DNA from: Deinococcus hopiensis KR-140 | Lineage (GTDB): Bacteria; Deinococcota; Deinococci; Deinococcales; Deinococcaceae | DNA: 64,000 nucleotides | Reading direction: 5' to 3' | Assembly (NCBI RefSeq): GCF_900176165.1 | Contig: NZ_FWWU01000006.1 | Coordinates: 248,001 to 312,000, forward strand | Shown here: positions 53,398 through 61,363 of the stretch, one piece after another | How positions within the stretch are numbered: the first letter of the stretch is position 1 | How the letters are laid out: the number at the start of each line of letters is the position of its first letter | Notes under the pieces: model-generated | The model's input: the letters and a program-made list of their open reading frames with translations, nothing else | The model's database searches: none | Told to the model about the DNA's origin: nothing | Program-made: the position numbers and the translations under genes

Positions 53398-56300
53398 TTA
53401 CCGGAGCAATTGGACGAAGGCCTCGACGATCTGAGGATCAAAGTGGGTACCGGCACTGCTCCGGATGTGCGTCAGGGCCCGCGCCTTGCTCCAAGCGGCA
53501 CGGTAGGGGCGGTCGCTCGTCAGGGCGTCGTAGACGTCTACCACCGCAAATGCTCTGGCCGTCAGGGGGATGACCTCGCCTTTCAGTCCCCGCGGATAAC
53601 CGCTGCCGTCCCACTTCTCGTGGTGGTACTCGGGAATGTCCAGTGCCGGACGCAGAAACTTGATCGGCGAGAGCAGCTCCACCGCGTAACTGGGGTGCTT
53701 TCTCATCTCCATCCACTCCTCATCCGTCAGCTTCCCAGGTTTGAGCAGCACGGCGTCCCGGATGCCCATCTTGCCGATGTCATGCAGCAGCGCACCCCGG
53801 CGGACATGAATCAGATTCTCGGACGAGACGCCCAGGTGTTGGCAGAGTGCCACGGTCATCTCGGTGACCCGCCTGGAATGACCCTCTGTCTCTTTGTCGC
53901 GCAGGTCGAGCGCCCTGGCCCAGCCTTCGATGGTCTCGTCGTACGCCAGGCGCAGTTCCAAGTTCTTGCGCTCGATCGCGGTGAAAAGCTGCGCGTTTTC
54001 CACCGCGATCGCCGCTTGACTGGCCAGGGTTTCAAACATCTCGAGCCACGTGGGGGTGAGGGTCAAGGCCTGCCGCTGGAGGACTTCAACGACGCCCATG
54101 ACCTTTCCTTTGCTGATCAGCGGCACAGCGTAGTACGCCGTCAGCCCTTCACGCTCAAAGAGGTTCTTCTCGTCGGAGGTCAGAGGCACGCCGCTCAAGT
54201 CCAGTGCGCTGAGTGGCGTTCCACTCAACGCGACCTGACCAGCCAGGCGGACACCGAGCTTTACGGCAGAGCCCTGCAGGATGCCCGGGGAGAGCCCACG
54301 GACGGCGGCGTACTCGAGGGTCAGCGTGTCGCGGTCGAGAAGCAGGGCTGTGGCGGCGTCCGCACCGAGTTGCTGACAGATATTGTCCAGCACCAGGCTT
54401 AGCGTCATGGTGAGATTGGCACTCGACGCGATGGCCTGATCGATCTCTCTTAAACCAGTGACGTGACGCAGTTGTTGGTGAAGGTCAGCGTTCAGGGTCC
54501 GGATCTCCTGCTCCGCAGCAAGCCGGGCACTGATGTCGTGGGTGATGTTGGCGACGCCCATTACTTGGCCAGTTGCATCGAGCACAGGGGAGGCCGTTGT
54601 CGACACCGGTACCCGGCGACCGTCTTTGGTCCTGCGGACCGTCTCGAGGGCTTCGACGCGTTCTCCCTGCCGTCCCCGGCTCAGCATCTCGGCTTCCTCA
54701 GTATGGAGTTCTGGGGGGACGATCAGGTCCAGCGCCTGACCGATGGCTTCGGCCTTCGTGTATCCGTACAATTTCTCGGCACCCATGTTCCACGACCGAA
54801 TGGTGTTGTCGAGGCCGACCCCGACGATGGCGTTGTGGCTGGCCTCGACGATGGCGGCCAGGAACGCCTGGTCCTCCTCGGCCGCTTTGCGCTGGGTGAC
54901 GTCGCGTCCCACCCCGTAGACCAGTGGATGGTCGGGAATGGCCGCAGCGTTCCACTCCAGCCAGACCGTATGCCCGTCTTTATGGAGGTAGCGGTTCTGG
55001 AACACAAATGCGGCTGGTCCCTCTGCCGCCCCTTGCTGAATCATGCGGGCCCCCTGGGCGTAGGTCCTGGCACGGTCATCGGGATGCACGAAGGCGGTGT
55101 GGGGGCGGCCGATCATCTCTTCGGGCGTGTAGCCCAGGATGCGCCCACACGCTGCATTGACGCTGATAATCCTGGCCCCCAGGCCGGACGTCGTGATGAG
55201 GTCCTGCGACAGGTCCAGCGTGCGTTGCAGCTCGGCCGCGACGTGTCGGTAACGCGCCTCGCTGGCCCGCTGCGCCTCTTCGGCGGCCTTGCGGTCGGTG
55301 ATGTCACGGGCCACGCTGTAGATTTGCGGGTCTCCCGGAACGATGGTCGCGTTCCACTCCAGCCAGATGGTGTGCCCGTCCTTGTGAAGGTAGCGGTTCT
55401 GGAATACGGTCGTGGCCTGCCGTCCGGCCTTCGCCTCCTGGGTCATGGCCGCACCCTCGGCGTAGGCTGCCGTCCGGTCCTCGGGGTGGATAAGCTCAAG
55501 GAAGGAGCGGCCGATGAGTTCTTCAGGCGTATACCCGAGGATGCGCTGGCTCGCGGCATTGACGTTGATGACTCTGGCTTGAGGACCAGACGTCATAATC
55601 ATGTCCAGTGACAGGTTGAGGGTGCGCTGCAGCTCGGCCGCCACCTCCCGGAGACGCGCTTCATTGGCCAGCCGCTCTTCCTCAGCCTGGCGCTGCTGGG
55701 TGACGTCTCGGGTAAACACCGAAACCCCGTCCTCGGAAGGGTAGGCAGTGATTTCAATCCACTTTCCGAATGGCTCCAGATAGCTCACAGCGGTCTGAGC
55801 CGTACCGGTCTCTTTAGCTTGCTGGATGGCCTGGACCACCGCAGAGTCAACGATGTCAGGGAAAGTCATCAGCATGTTGCGCCCGATCAGTTCTTCAGGG
55901 CGCTTTCCGGCAATGCGGGCGGCGGCAGCGTTGAGGTAAATGTAGTTCAGGTGTGCGTCGAACGAGACAACGCCGTCAGTGATCCGTTCTAAAGTGGAAG
56001 TGAGTTGTTGCCTGGCTTCCTCACGCGCAGTGACGTCGTTTTGGAAGCCAACATAGTGTGTCAGTGTGCCGGAAGCGTCGTGAACTGGACTGAGGGTCAG
56101 CTCGTTGTAAAACAGTGAGCCGTCCTTGCGGTAGTTGCGCAAGGTTGCGGTGGTGCTCGCCCCTCCTGCCACCGCCTGCCTGATCTCTGTTAAACCCGCC
56201 TGGTCGCGGTCTTGACGCTGCAGGAAACGGCAGTTGAGCCCGAGGACTTCACCGGTCGTGTAGCCGGTGAGTCGCTCGAACGCCCGGTTGGCATAGACGA

Positions 56301-56409
56301 TGGGATGGTCTTCGCGTTGTGCGTCACTGATCACGACGCCGATGGCACACGCCCCGAGGGTATGACTCAGGAGGTGGAGGTCTGCCGAGGATGGAAGGCG
56401 AAAGGTCAT
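53398..56409 (-). CDS. LOV-PASx4-GAF-HD-GYP c-di-GMP phosphodiesterase
   Basis: This 1,003-aa protein starts with a LOV domain (residues 15-125) bearing the flavin-adduct Cys60 in GLNCRFLQRQ. Four further PAS domains follow (residues about 130-640; two nearly identical in sequence with YLHKDGHTIWLEWNA), then a GAF domain (about 655-800) and a C-terminal HD-GYP domain with HSRRVTEM, LLHDIGKMGI and DGSGYPRG. HD-GYP domains hydrolyse c-di-GMP. The LOV motif predicts blue-light control, and the PAS and GAF domains add redox or ligand inputs. It lies on the same strand as a GGDEF cyclase 120 bp upstream, so synthesis and breakdown may be co-regulated. Confidence 0.93.
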   Translation of the reverse strand: MTFRLPSSADLHLLSHTLGACAIGVVISDAQREDHPIVYANRAFERLTGYTTGEVLGLNCRFLQRQDRDQAGLTEIRQAVAGGASTTATLRNYRKDGSLFYNELTLSPVHDASGTLTHYVGFQNDVTAREEARQQLTSTLERITDGVVSFDAHLNYIYLNAAAARIAGKRPEELIGRNMLMTFPDIVDSAVVQAIQQAKETGTAQTAVSYLEPFGKWIEITAYPSEDGVSVFTRDVTQQRQAEEERLANEARLREVAAELQRTLNLSLDMIMTSGPQARVINVNAASQRILGYTPEELIGRSFLELIHPEDRTAAYAEGAAMTQEAKAGRQATTVFQNRYLHKDGHTIWLEWNATIVPGDPQIYSVARDITDRKAAEEAQRASEARYRHVAAELQRTLDLSQDLITTSGLGARIISVNAACGRILGYTPEEMIGRPHTAFVHPDDRARTYAQGARMIQQGAAEGPAAFVFQNRYLHKDGHTVWLEWNAAAIPDHPLVYGVGRDVTQRKAAEEDQAFLAAIVEASHNAIVGVGLDNTIRSWNMGAEKLYGYTKAEAIGQALDLIVPPELHTEEAEMLSRGRQGERVEALETVRRTKDGRRVPVSTTASPVLDATGQVMGVANITHDISARLAAEQEIRTLNADLHQQLRHVTGLREIDQAIASSANLTMTLSLVLDNICQQLGADAATALLLDRDTLTLEYAAVRGLSPGILQGSAVKLGVRLAGQVALSGTPLSALDLSGVPLTSDEKNLFEREGLTAYYAVPLISKGKVMGVVEVLQRQALTLTPTWLEMFETLASQAAIAVENAQLFTAIERKNLELRLAYDETIEGWARALDLRDKETEGHSRRVTEMTVALCQHLGVSSENLIHVRRGALLHDIGKMGIRDAVLLKPGKLTDEEWMEMRKHPSYAVELLSPIKFLRPALDIPEYHHEKWDGSGYPRGLKGEVIPLTARAFAVVDVYDALTSDRPYRAAWSKARALTHIRSSAGTHFDPQIVEAFVQLLR

Positions 56410-56417
56410 CTGGTCAT
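56406..56417 (-). promoter_or_regulatory. Three-codon leader ORF overlapping the LOV-HD-GYP start
   Basis: AGGAG is placed 5 nt before an ATG that reads ATG ACC AGA TGA (Met-Thr-Arg-stop). Its TGA overlaps the ATG of the long gene (ATGA). The long ORF is in a different frame and its own start is 13 nt from the AGGAG. Coupled or attenuated initiation is possible. Confidence 0.45.
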
Positions 56418-56528
56418 CGTTGCTCCTCGAATATGGTCCGCATTCATCTCAGTCTTTGATTGAGTCATTGACAAACATCTTCCAAAAGACCCGTAGGCGC
56501 CCTGCTGTCAGTACGCTGCACGCGCTGA

Positions 56529-57647
56529 TCAGTAGAGGTGAAGCGCCGGGTTGCGGCTGCGCTTGGATTCGTACATTCTCCTGTCGGCCACGGTCATCAC
56601 GGCGCTCCCTATACCGTCGGCCGGGAAAAAGGCTACGCCAGCGCTCGCTCCCACACCCGGAAACGCCTGCGCGCGCACCATCCCCACCGCCTCCTGAACC
56701 CGCGACAACACCACCTGCTGGTATTCCTGCGTGGGCTCCACCAGCAGCACCGCAAACTCGTCCCCGCCCAACCGAAACACTTGATCCTCGGCCCTGAACA
56801 CCGAGGTCAGCGCTTTCCCAAACGACACCAGGAGCGCGTCTCCCGCGTCGTGTCCGTGGGTGTCATTCACCCGCTTCAACCCGTCCACGTCAATCACGAT
56901 CACCCCGAACACGGTGTTGTGGCGCTCCGAACGCGCCACTTCCCGCACCAGGTCCTCCTCAAACGCCCGCCGGTTGCGCAGCCCCGTGAGTACGTCGTGG
57001 TTTGCCAGTTGTCCCAGCATGGCCGTGCGCTCACGCTCGAGCGAAAGCTCCACCTGCAGTTGCGCGAAGTGGTGCAGCATGATGATCAGGGCCCCATGCG
57101 CAGTGAGCACGATCAGGGGCAGCGGGACGCCCACAAAAGGGCCAACCATCCTCAGCGTCGCCACCGTATGTGGAATCCCTACCATGACCAGCGTCCCCGC
57201 CAGTCCCAGCGCTTCCAGGCGTGCGCGCCGGGGGGAGTGCTGCAAAAACAAAAACGTGTATACCACTGGGGCCAGCAGCGCAACGCTGAGGAGCGCGATC
57301 GGTGACCCGGGATGCGTGGGCAGCACGTACAGCCCACAGATCCATACACCCAGCAGAATCAGCGCGTATAGTGAGGAAATCACACCTTCCAGGCACTGAC
57401 GTATGGGACGGGGACCGAAGAGTGCAGTGCCGTGGATCAGGAGCGTAGCGAGCATCAGAAAGAGGTACTCGCGCACCGAGTTGCCGAAGAGCAGGTAGAT
57501 CAGCAGGCCCCAAAGACTGCAGATAAAGGGAATCCACAGCAGGAAGCGCAGGGGCCGGCCGAACGCTGCCGTAATGGGCGTGTGGCGGGGCTCGCTGGGT
57601 GCGATCCGCAGGGAAGTCCCAATGGGGGGCAGGTGCAGAGGAGTCAT
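56529..57647 (-). CDS. Membrane diguanylate cyclase (GGDEF)
   Basis: This 372-aa protein has AGGA upstream of the ATG at 57647. Five to six membrane helices fill residues 30-200 (FLLWIPFICSLWGLLIYLLF, YALILLGVWICGLYVL, LPLIVLTAHGALIIMLHHF). The GGDEF domain (about 220-370) has NHDVLTGLRNRRAFE, FRLGGDEFAV and an I-site RAED five residues before GGDEF. All catalytic residues are present, so it should make c-di-GMP with product inhibition. No EAL or HD-GYP is fused. It is the likely partner of the LOV-HD-GYP protein downstream. Confidence 0.93.
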   Translation of the reverse strand: MTPLHLPPIGTSLRIAPSEPRHTPITAAFGRPLRFLLWIPFICSLWGLLIYLLFGNSVREYLFLMLATLLIHGTALFGPRPIRQCLEGVISSLYALILLGVWICGLYVLPTHPGSPIALLSVALLAPVVYTFLFLQHSPRRARLEALGLAGTLVMVGIPHTVATLRMVGPFVGVPLPLIVLTAHGALIIMLHHFAQLQVELSLERERTAMLGQLANHDVLTGLRNRRAFEEDLVREVARSERHNTVFGVIVIDVDGLKRVNDTHGHDAGDALLVSFGKALTSVFRAEDQVFRLGGDEFAVLLVEPTQEYQQVVLSRVQEAVGMVRAQAFPGVGASAGVAFFPADGIGSAVMTVADRRMYESKRSRNPALHLY

Positions 57648-58100
57648 TTCGTTTCCTGGGCAGGGGAAAGGCGCTGCTCAGGCTTCATTCTACCTTTAAT
57701 TTTTTCACATTGCCTTTATGCTCTTGACTGCCTCCCTCCTCCAATTGGGGGAGGAGACATTTTGGCTCGGCGTGATGCCCCAGTTATGTGCGGAGGAACT
57801 GCGCTTTGCATTTTTCGAGGGTGCGCGGCCGGCCCACTGGAGCGGCAAGGTGACGGCGGGACTCAAGGGCCGCAACAGAGGAAAGGCCCGGGGCGGGACG
57901 CCTGGGCCTCCCCGCGCTTGGTCAAAAGGCGGACAATGCCCTCAGTGGCGACAAACAGGGGGGCCGCCAGCTTGGCGTACGTTCTGGGAGGAGCGTCCGC
58001 ATGATCTGGCTCCGCCTGCTGTCTCATGTCCGCGCTCCTGCTCGCCTCCACCGCTGAAGGCGGGACCGTGGGGCGGCCGGGGGCAACCGCCACGCCGGGG
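57648..58100. other. Upstream region of GGDEF gene; possible small ORF
   Basis: The AT-rich stretch near 57690-57720 (TTAATTTTTTCACATTGC) probably holds the GGDEF promoter. Otherwise only the small minus ORF at 57863-58027 was noticed. Confidence 0.35.
57863..58027 (-). CDS. Possible small protein, 54 aa
   Basis: AGGAG lies 7 nt before the ATG at 58027. The reading MRQQAEPDHADAPPRTYAKL, AAPLFVATEGIVRLLTKRGE is plausible but has no recognised family. Position between two signalling genes is the only context. Confidence 0.35.
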   Translation of the reverse strand: MRQQAEPDHADAPPRTYAKLAAPLFVATEGIVRLLTKRGEAQASRPGPFLCCGP

Positions 58101-58119
58101 GTGAGTGGGGTTGAGCGTT

Positions 58120-58268
58120 GGCCTCGGCCGTTCGCGCTCCACCGGTGGCCAGATATGGCGTTCACAGGGCCATTGCGGACCTAACACCGGTGGGGAAGAT
58201 GGCGCCCGTATCGTGCGGAGGTGGCGCCGTCTCCCACGCGCCAGAGCCCCCAGCCGGGGGGCGTTTTT
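58120..58268 (+). ncRNA. Structured leader or small RNA candidate
   Basis: Two CACCGGTG palindromes (58140 and 58185) are followed by a 10-bp stem AGATGGCGCC/GGCGCCGTCT (58197-58206 with 58223-58232, one G-U pair). An intrinsic terminator closes the region. There is no ORF in the segment on the plus strand. It could be a terminated leader (riboswitch-like attenuator) of the PAS-GAF gene at 58304 or an independent sRNA. It did not match any riboswitch class I could recall. Confidence 0.4.
58246..58268 (+). terminator. Intrinsic terminator
   Basis: GCCCCC-AGCC-GGGGGC followed by GTTTTT is a classical rho-independent terminator on the plus strand, 36 bp before the PAS-GAF gene. No protein gene precedes it on this strand for over 5 kb. 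Confidence 0.8.
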
Positions 58269-58303
58269 CATTCTACTCAGGAGGTGGGCTATGCTCACTG
58301 CCA

Positions 58304-59620
58304 ATGTCTTCCGGTCTTGAACTTCTGTCTCCCCACCAAGCTCAGAATCTAGAGCAGGTCTTGGCGCTTTTCGCTTACCCAGCTGCCATCCTGGACCGGA
58401 ACCTGTCGTACCTCGCCCTCAATGAGGCGCACGCCGCCTTGAACGGGAAGTCGCAGCACGATCACCTGCGCCGGCCCATCTCTGAGGTGGCGCCCGCACT
58501 CTCCGCTCACCTTGACCGCAACTTCAAGCAGGTTCTTGAATCCGGCATACCCCTCCTTGATCGGCGGGTCCTGCTCGGTCACGCCCAGGAGATGGGCACT
58601 GTACAGCCGTGGTTCGTCAGCGTCGCCCCACTTCAGAACGCGTCTGCTGTGCCTGCCGCGCTCCTCTTTACCTGCCGTGAGGAGCGGAGTGCCTCGCTGC
58701 AACTCCCGTCATCCCTGGGTGATCTTGGGGCCCGCTTGTTTCAGCTCTCCACCGATATCGCCAAAGCGCAGTCCGTTCAGGACGTCGTCCACCTGATCCT
58801 GGCCCAGGCGTTGCCTATCATTGGGGCCATCGCCGGGGGACTGTCACTCCTGACGGACGACCGCACTGCTTTAAAGGTGTTGGGCGCCTCTGGTTACGAC
58901 TTTGCCCTTATCCGGGCCTGGCCGGCTGTTCCCCTCTCCCTCTCTATTCCTGCAACGGATGCGGTCCAGGAGCGGCAATCCCTCTTTCTGACCTTCCCCG
59001 AGGTGCAGGCGCATTACGCGCAAGCGGCGGACACCCCCTCCTACGCTGAACAGGCCCATGTGGCCCTGCCGCTCATGGTCGACGATCAGGTGATCGGCGC
59101 CCTTACGCTGAACTTTCCAGACCGTGTACGTTTCACGCAAGGGGAGCAGAACGTGATGACGGCCCTCGCGGACAACTGCGCGCAGGCCATCGTGAGGCTT
59201 CAACGGCAGGAGTCGGAGCGGGCAGAGCGGCAGGCCCTGGAGGAGGGAGCCACGCTGTTTCGCACGGTGTTCAGCGAGGCCTCCATTGGGGTGGCAATGG
59301 TAGACCCACGGCTCCGAATCGGTGAATCGAACCCTGCTTTTGCACAACTTACCGGCTTGTCCCAAGTTCCGGGCACCTCCCTGATGCAGGAAGGACATGG
59401 CCTCCGTGAACTCGGCGTCATGGTGGCCACGGTGCGGCAGACCCGGCGTTCCATGTTGCGGCAACCGCTGCTGATCAACCGTCAGGGTGGCGCGGAAGAG
59501 ACATTGCTGGTGGACTGCTTGCCAATGGTGAATGGACAGGGAGTGCTGACGGGCGCCGCCTGCCTCCTGAGGGCACCCTTCTTGGTGGAACCGGGTCTCC
59601 CTTCGCGGACGGACACCTGA
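58304..59620 (+). CDS. PAS-GAF-PAS sensor protein without output domain
   Basis: The protein has 438 aa, starting at ATG 58304, with TATGCT 8 nt upstream (probable leaderless start). The N-terminal PAS-like domain (FAYPAAILDRNLSYLALNEA) and GAF domain (AQALPIIGAIAGGLSLLTDD, VALPLMVDDQVIGALTLNFP) are followed by a second PAS (TVFSEASIGVAMVDPRLRIG, FAQLTGLSQVPG). The sequence ends with no kinase, GGDEF or HD domain, so the protein may be truncated or act as an adaptor. It is near the c-di-GMP genes and may feed them. Confidence 0.82.
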   Translation: MSSGLELLSPHQAQNLEQVLALFAYPAAILDRNLSYLALNEAHAALNGKSQHDHLRRPISEVAPALSAHLDRNFKQVLESGIPLLDRRVLLGHAQEMGTVQPWFVSVAPLQNASAVPAALLFTCREERSASLQLPSSLGDLGARLFQLSTDIAKAQSVQDVVHLILAQALPIIGAIAGGLSLLTDDRTALKVLGASGYDFALIRAWPAVPLSLSIPATDAVQERQSLFLTFPEVQAHYAQAADTPSYAEQAHVALPLMVDDQVIGALTLNFPDRVRFTQGEQNVMTALADNCAQAIVRLQRQESERAERQALEEGATLFRTVFSEASIGVAMVDPRLRIGESNPAFAQLTGLSQVPGTSLMQEGHGLRELGVMVATVRQTRRSMLRQPLLINRQGGAEETLLVDCLPMVNGQGVLTGAACLLRAPFLVEPGLPSRTDT

Positions 59621-59889
59621 GCTCACGGCGGGTGTGCGGTTTCCTTCTGCCACGGATGTGGGCAAAAGCGCTGCTCTAAATGTTTGGTCGCTGAGATGCT
59701 CCAGTTTTGGAAAATAACCTCTGGCACAGCTTCTTGGCTCATTTTGAGGCATGTCAAAGGAGCTTGACTGTGCTTGACGGCTCCTCCGGCCCTCATCCGG
59801 GTGCTCGCGCAACGCCTGGAGCTGGCGTGCGCCTGAAGGCCGCCAGTTCAGCCGGAAGGTGGGCGTGGAGGAGTAGACCCCGCGCCCAC

Positions 59890-60340
59890 CTCCTCTTTTG
59901 GCCGCACCGCCCGGCGGCGCTGAGCGTTGCCCAAGCCGCCTACCCTAAGAAGCAAATTCGCCTTTGCGTGCAGGACGAAGGACGTCTTGGCCTTGCGGCG
60001 GTGTTGAAGCGCCTCTGGGCGCTACGGGGTTGGCGTCTCCTGCTTGCTCAACGCCGCCCTGATCCATGGCTCTACACCTCTATTTTCGCCGAACCTCAAA
60101 CGGGCAAAGTGAATTTCTGGTTTTTTCCACGGTTAGCATCCCACTGATGGAGACCGCGCTGAAAGGGTTCGGTCGGGCTGTCGATCCTGGGGCCAACAGC
60201 TTACTGTGCTTCTACTCGACCAGGCAAGATGGCACATGAGGAAAAAACTCAGTGTTCCTCACAATATCATCCTGCTCCCATTTCCAGCGTCTACAACTGA
60301 ACTTTCGCCAGCAAAGCCCATGGTCATGGAATTGAAGGCA
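59890..60340 (+). pseudogene. IS630-family transposase remnant
   Basis: AALSVAQAAYPKKQIRLCVQ, DEGRLGLAAVLKRLWALRGW, DPWLYTSIFAEPQTGKVNFW, and then LLLDQARWHMRKKLSVPHNI with ILLPFPASTTELSPAKP show the DDE core with Asp, Asp and the final Glu region altered by frame breaks. The first part is nearly identical to 30950-31060. The N-terminal half is missing. Confidence 0.7.
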
Positions 60341-60619
60341 CCAGTGCGAGTAAAACAATTCGAGATATTCAATCAACCAAAGATCTGATCGTAAGAGAAG
60401 GGGAAAGACTGAGAAGTTGCCCTCAGGAAGTAAAGTTGCCGACCCTCTCTTCCTGGATCAAGCACGCTTTAGACTCATATTAATCTCGAATCTCGCATTA
60501 CATCCGTTCTTCCTGAGACGGACTGAATTCTTGTGGTCTTGCCGTTCCACAGGCGCCTCCCGGAGGAGAGCCAAACCTCTGCACTTCCCCTCACCGGGCC
60601 CACGTTATGGAGAAGACGG
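60341..60619. other. AT-rich, no gene seen
   Basis: This is the AT-rich tail of the IS630 remnant and its flank. No ORF is supported. Confidence 0.3.
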
Positions 60620-60663
60620 TGATGCGGAGATGACGCTTGGGCGCCGGCGTCATCTCCGCATCA
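60620..60663. repeat. Perfect 17-bp inverted repeat
   Basis: TGATGCGGAGATGACGC and its exact complement flank the 10-nt loop TTGGGCGCCG. It lies 25 bp upstream of the secreted-protein gene at 60689. An operator, a terminator without T run, or an IS end are possible. Confidence 0.5.
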
Positions 60664-60670
60664 TCCGGAT

Positions 60671-60688
60671 CCCTTTACGTTGACGGGC
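60671..60688 (+). promoter_or_regulatory. Leaderless -10 box
   Basis: TACGTT (TANNNT) lies 7 nt before the ATG at 60689, and there is no ribosome site. This is the pattern of leaderless transcription in Deinococcus. Confidence 0.55.
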
Positions 60689-61363
60689 ATGAAGCTTTCA
60701 CGGTCCGCCCTGCTGCTCGGCAGCCTCGCCCTCCCGCTGGCCCTCGGTCCAGGCGCACAGGCCGCCGCCCCGACGTCTGCTCCGCCCCGCACTGTGCAGG
60801 TCGCCGCCCAGCTCGACGGTGTGGCGGCCAAGCTGGGCGAAACCTTTACCCTGGGCAAAGGGAGCCCGCTGAACTTCACCCTGCTAAAGGCCGAATATGA
60901 CGTGGGCCGTGTGGTGATGGGCAATACGGTGTACTTTGCCAAGGCCACGGCACTCGGCTGTATTCCCGCTTCCGCGGGCACCTTCGCTCCCCTCCAGGCC
61001 TTCGACCTCCGCTTCGGTGGGGCCACATTCACGGGCAAGGCCCTCAATGGCAAAGCGCCTGCCCCCAGCTGCCGGTACCTCACAGCCGTCTTCACGCTGA
61101 AAAACCCGCTGGGCACCGAGCAGCCCTACGCCTGGTCCGACTTCAAGCCCACGTTAAAGGACGCGGACGGCAAGCGCGTGGCGTACAACAGGGTGATGCT
61201 CAAGGCCAGCCGCGACGAAAGGGTGGAGGGCAGGCTGCCCGGCGGTGAGGAAGTCCGGGTGCGCTTCTTCTTCGACTTGCCCGCGAATGAGGGGGTGGAG
61301 AGCCTCTCGGTCACCGACGCTGGGGGACGCGCCTACGTTTACGACCAGAAGGACCTCAAGTGA
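60689..61363 (+). CDS. Secreted DUF4352-like protein, 224 aa
   Basis: The signal peptide is MKLSRSALLLGSLALPLALG to AQA. The mature protein has two beta-sandwich halves: VAAQLDGVAAKLGETFTLGK, SPLNFTLLKAEYDVGRVVMG and YLTAVFTLKNPLGTEQPYAW, DLPANEGVESLSVTDAGGRA. This pattern resembles the DUF4352/immunoprotective extracellular family. Two Cys (GCIPA, SCRYL) could bond. The stop overlaps the ATG of the GNAT gene (TGATG), so the two are coupled. Confidence 0.78.
   Translation: MKLSRSALLLGSLALPLALGPGAQAAAPTSAPPRTVQVAAQLDGVAAKLGETFTLGKGSPLNFTLLKAEYDVGRVVMGNTVYFAKATALGCIPASAGTFAPLQAFDLRFGGATFTGKALNGKAPAPSCRYLTAVFTLKNPLGTEQPYAWSDFKPTLKDADGKRVAYNRVMLKASRDERVEGRLPGGEEVRVRFFFDLPANEGVESLSVTDAGGRAYVYDQKDLK

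Noticed and set aside
54463..55611. 382-codon plus-strand ORF opposite the LOV-HD-GYP gene
   Set aside because: It is an antisense shadow; the minus strand carries well-defined PAS, GAF and HD-GYP motifs.
58120..58268. c-di-GMP (GEMM) or fluoride riboswitch in front of the sensor gene
   Set aside because: The conserved core nucleotides of those classes were not recognised, so only a generic structured leader is reported.
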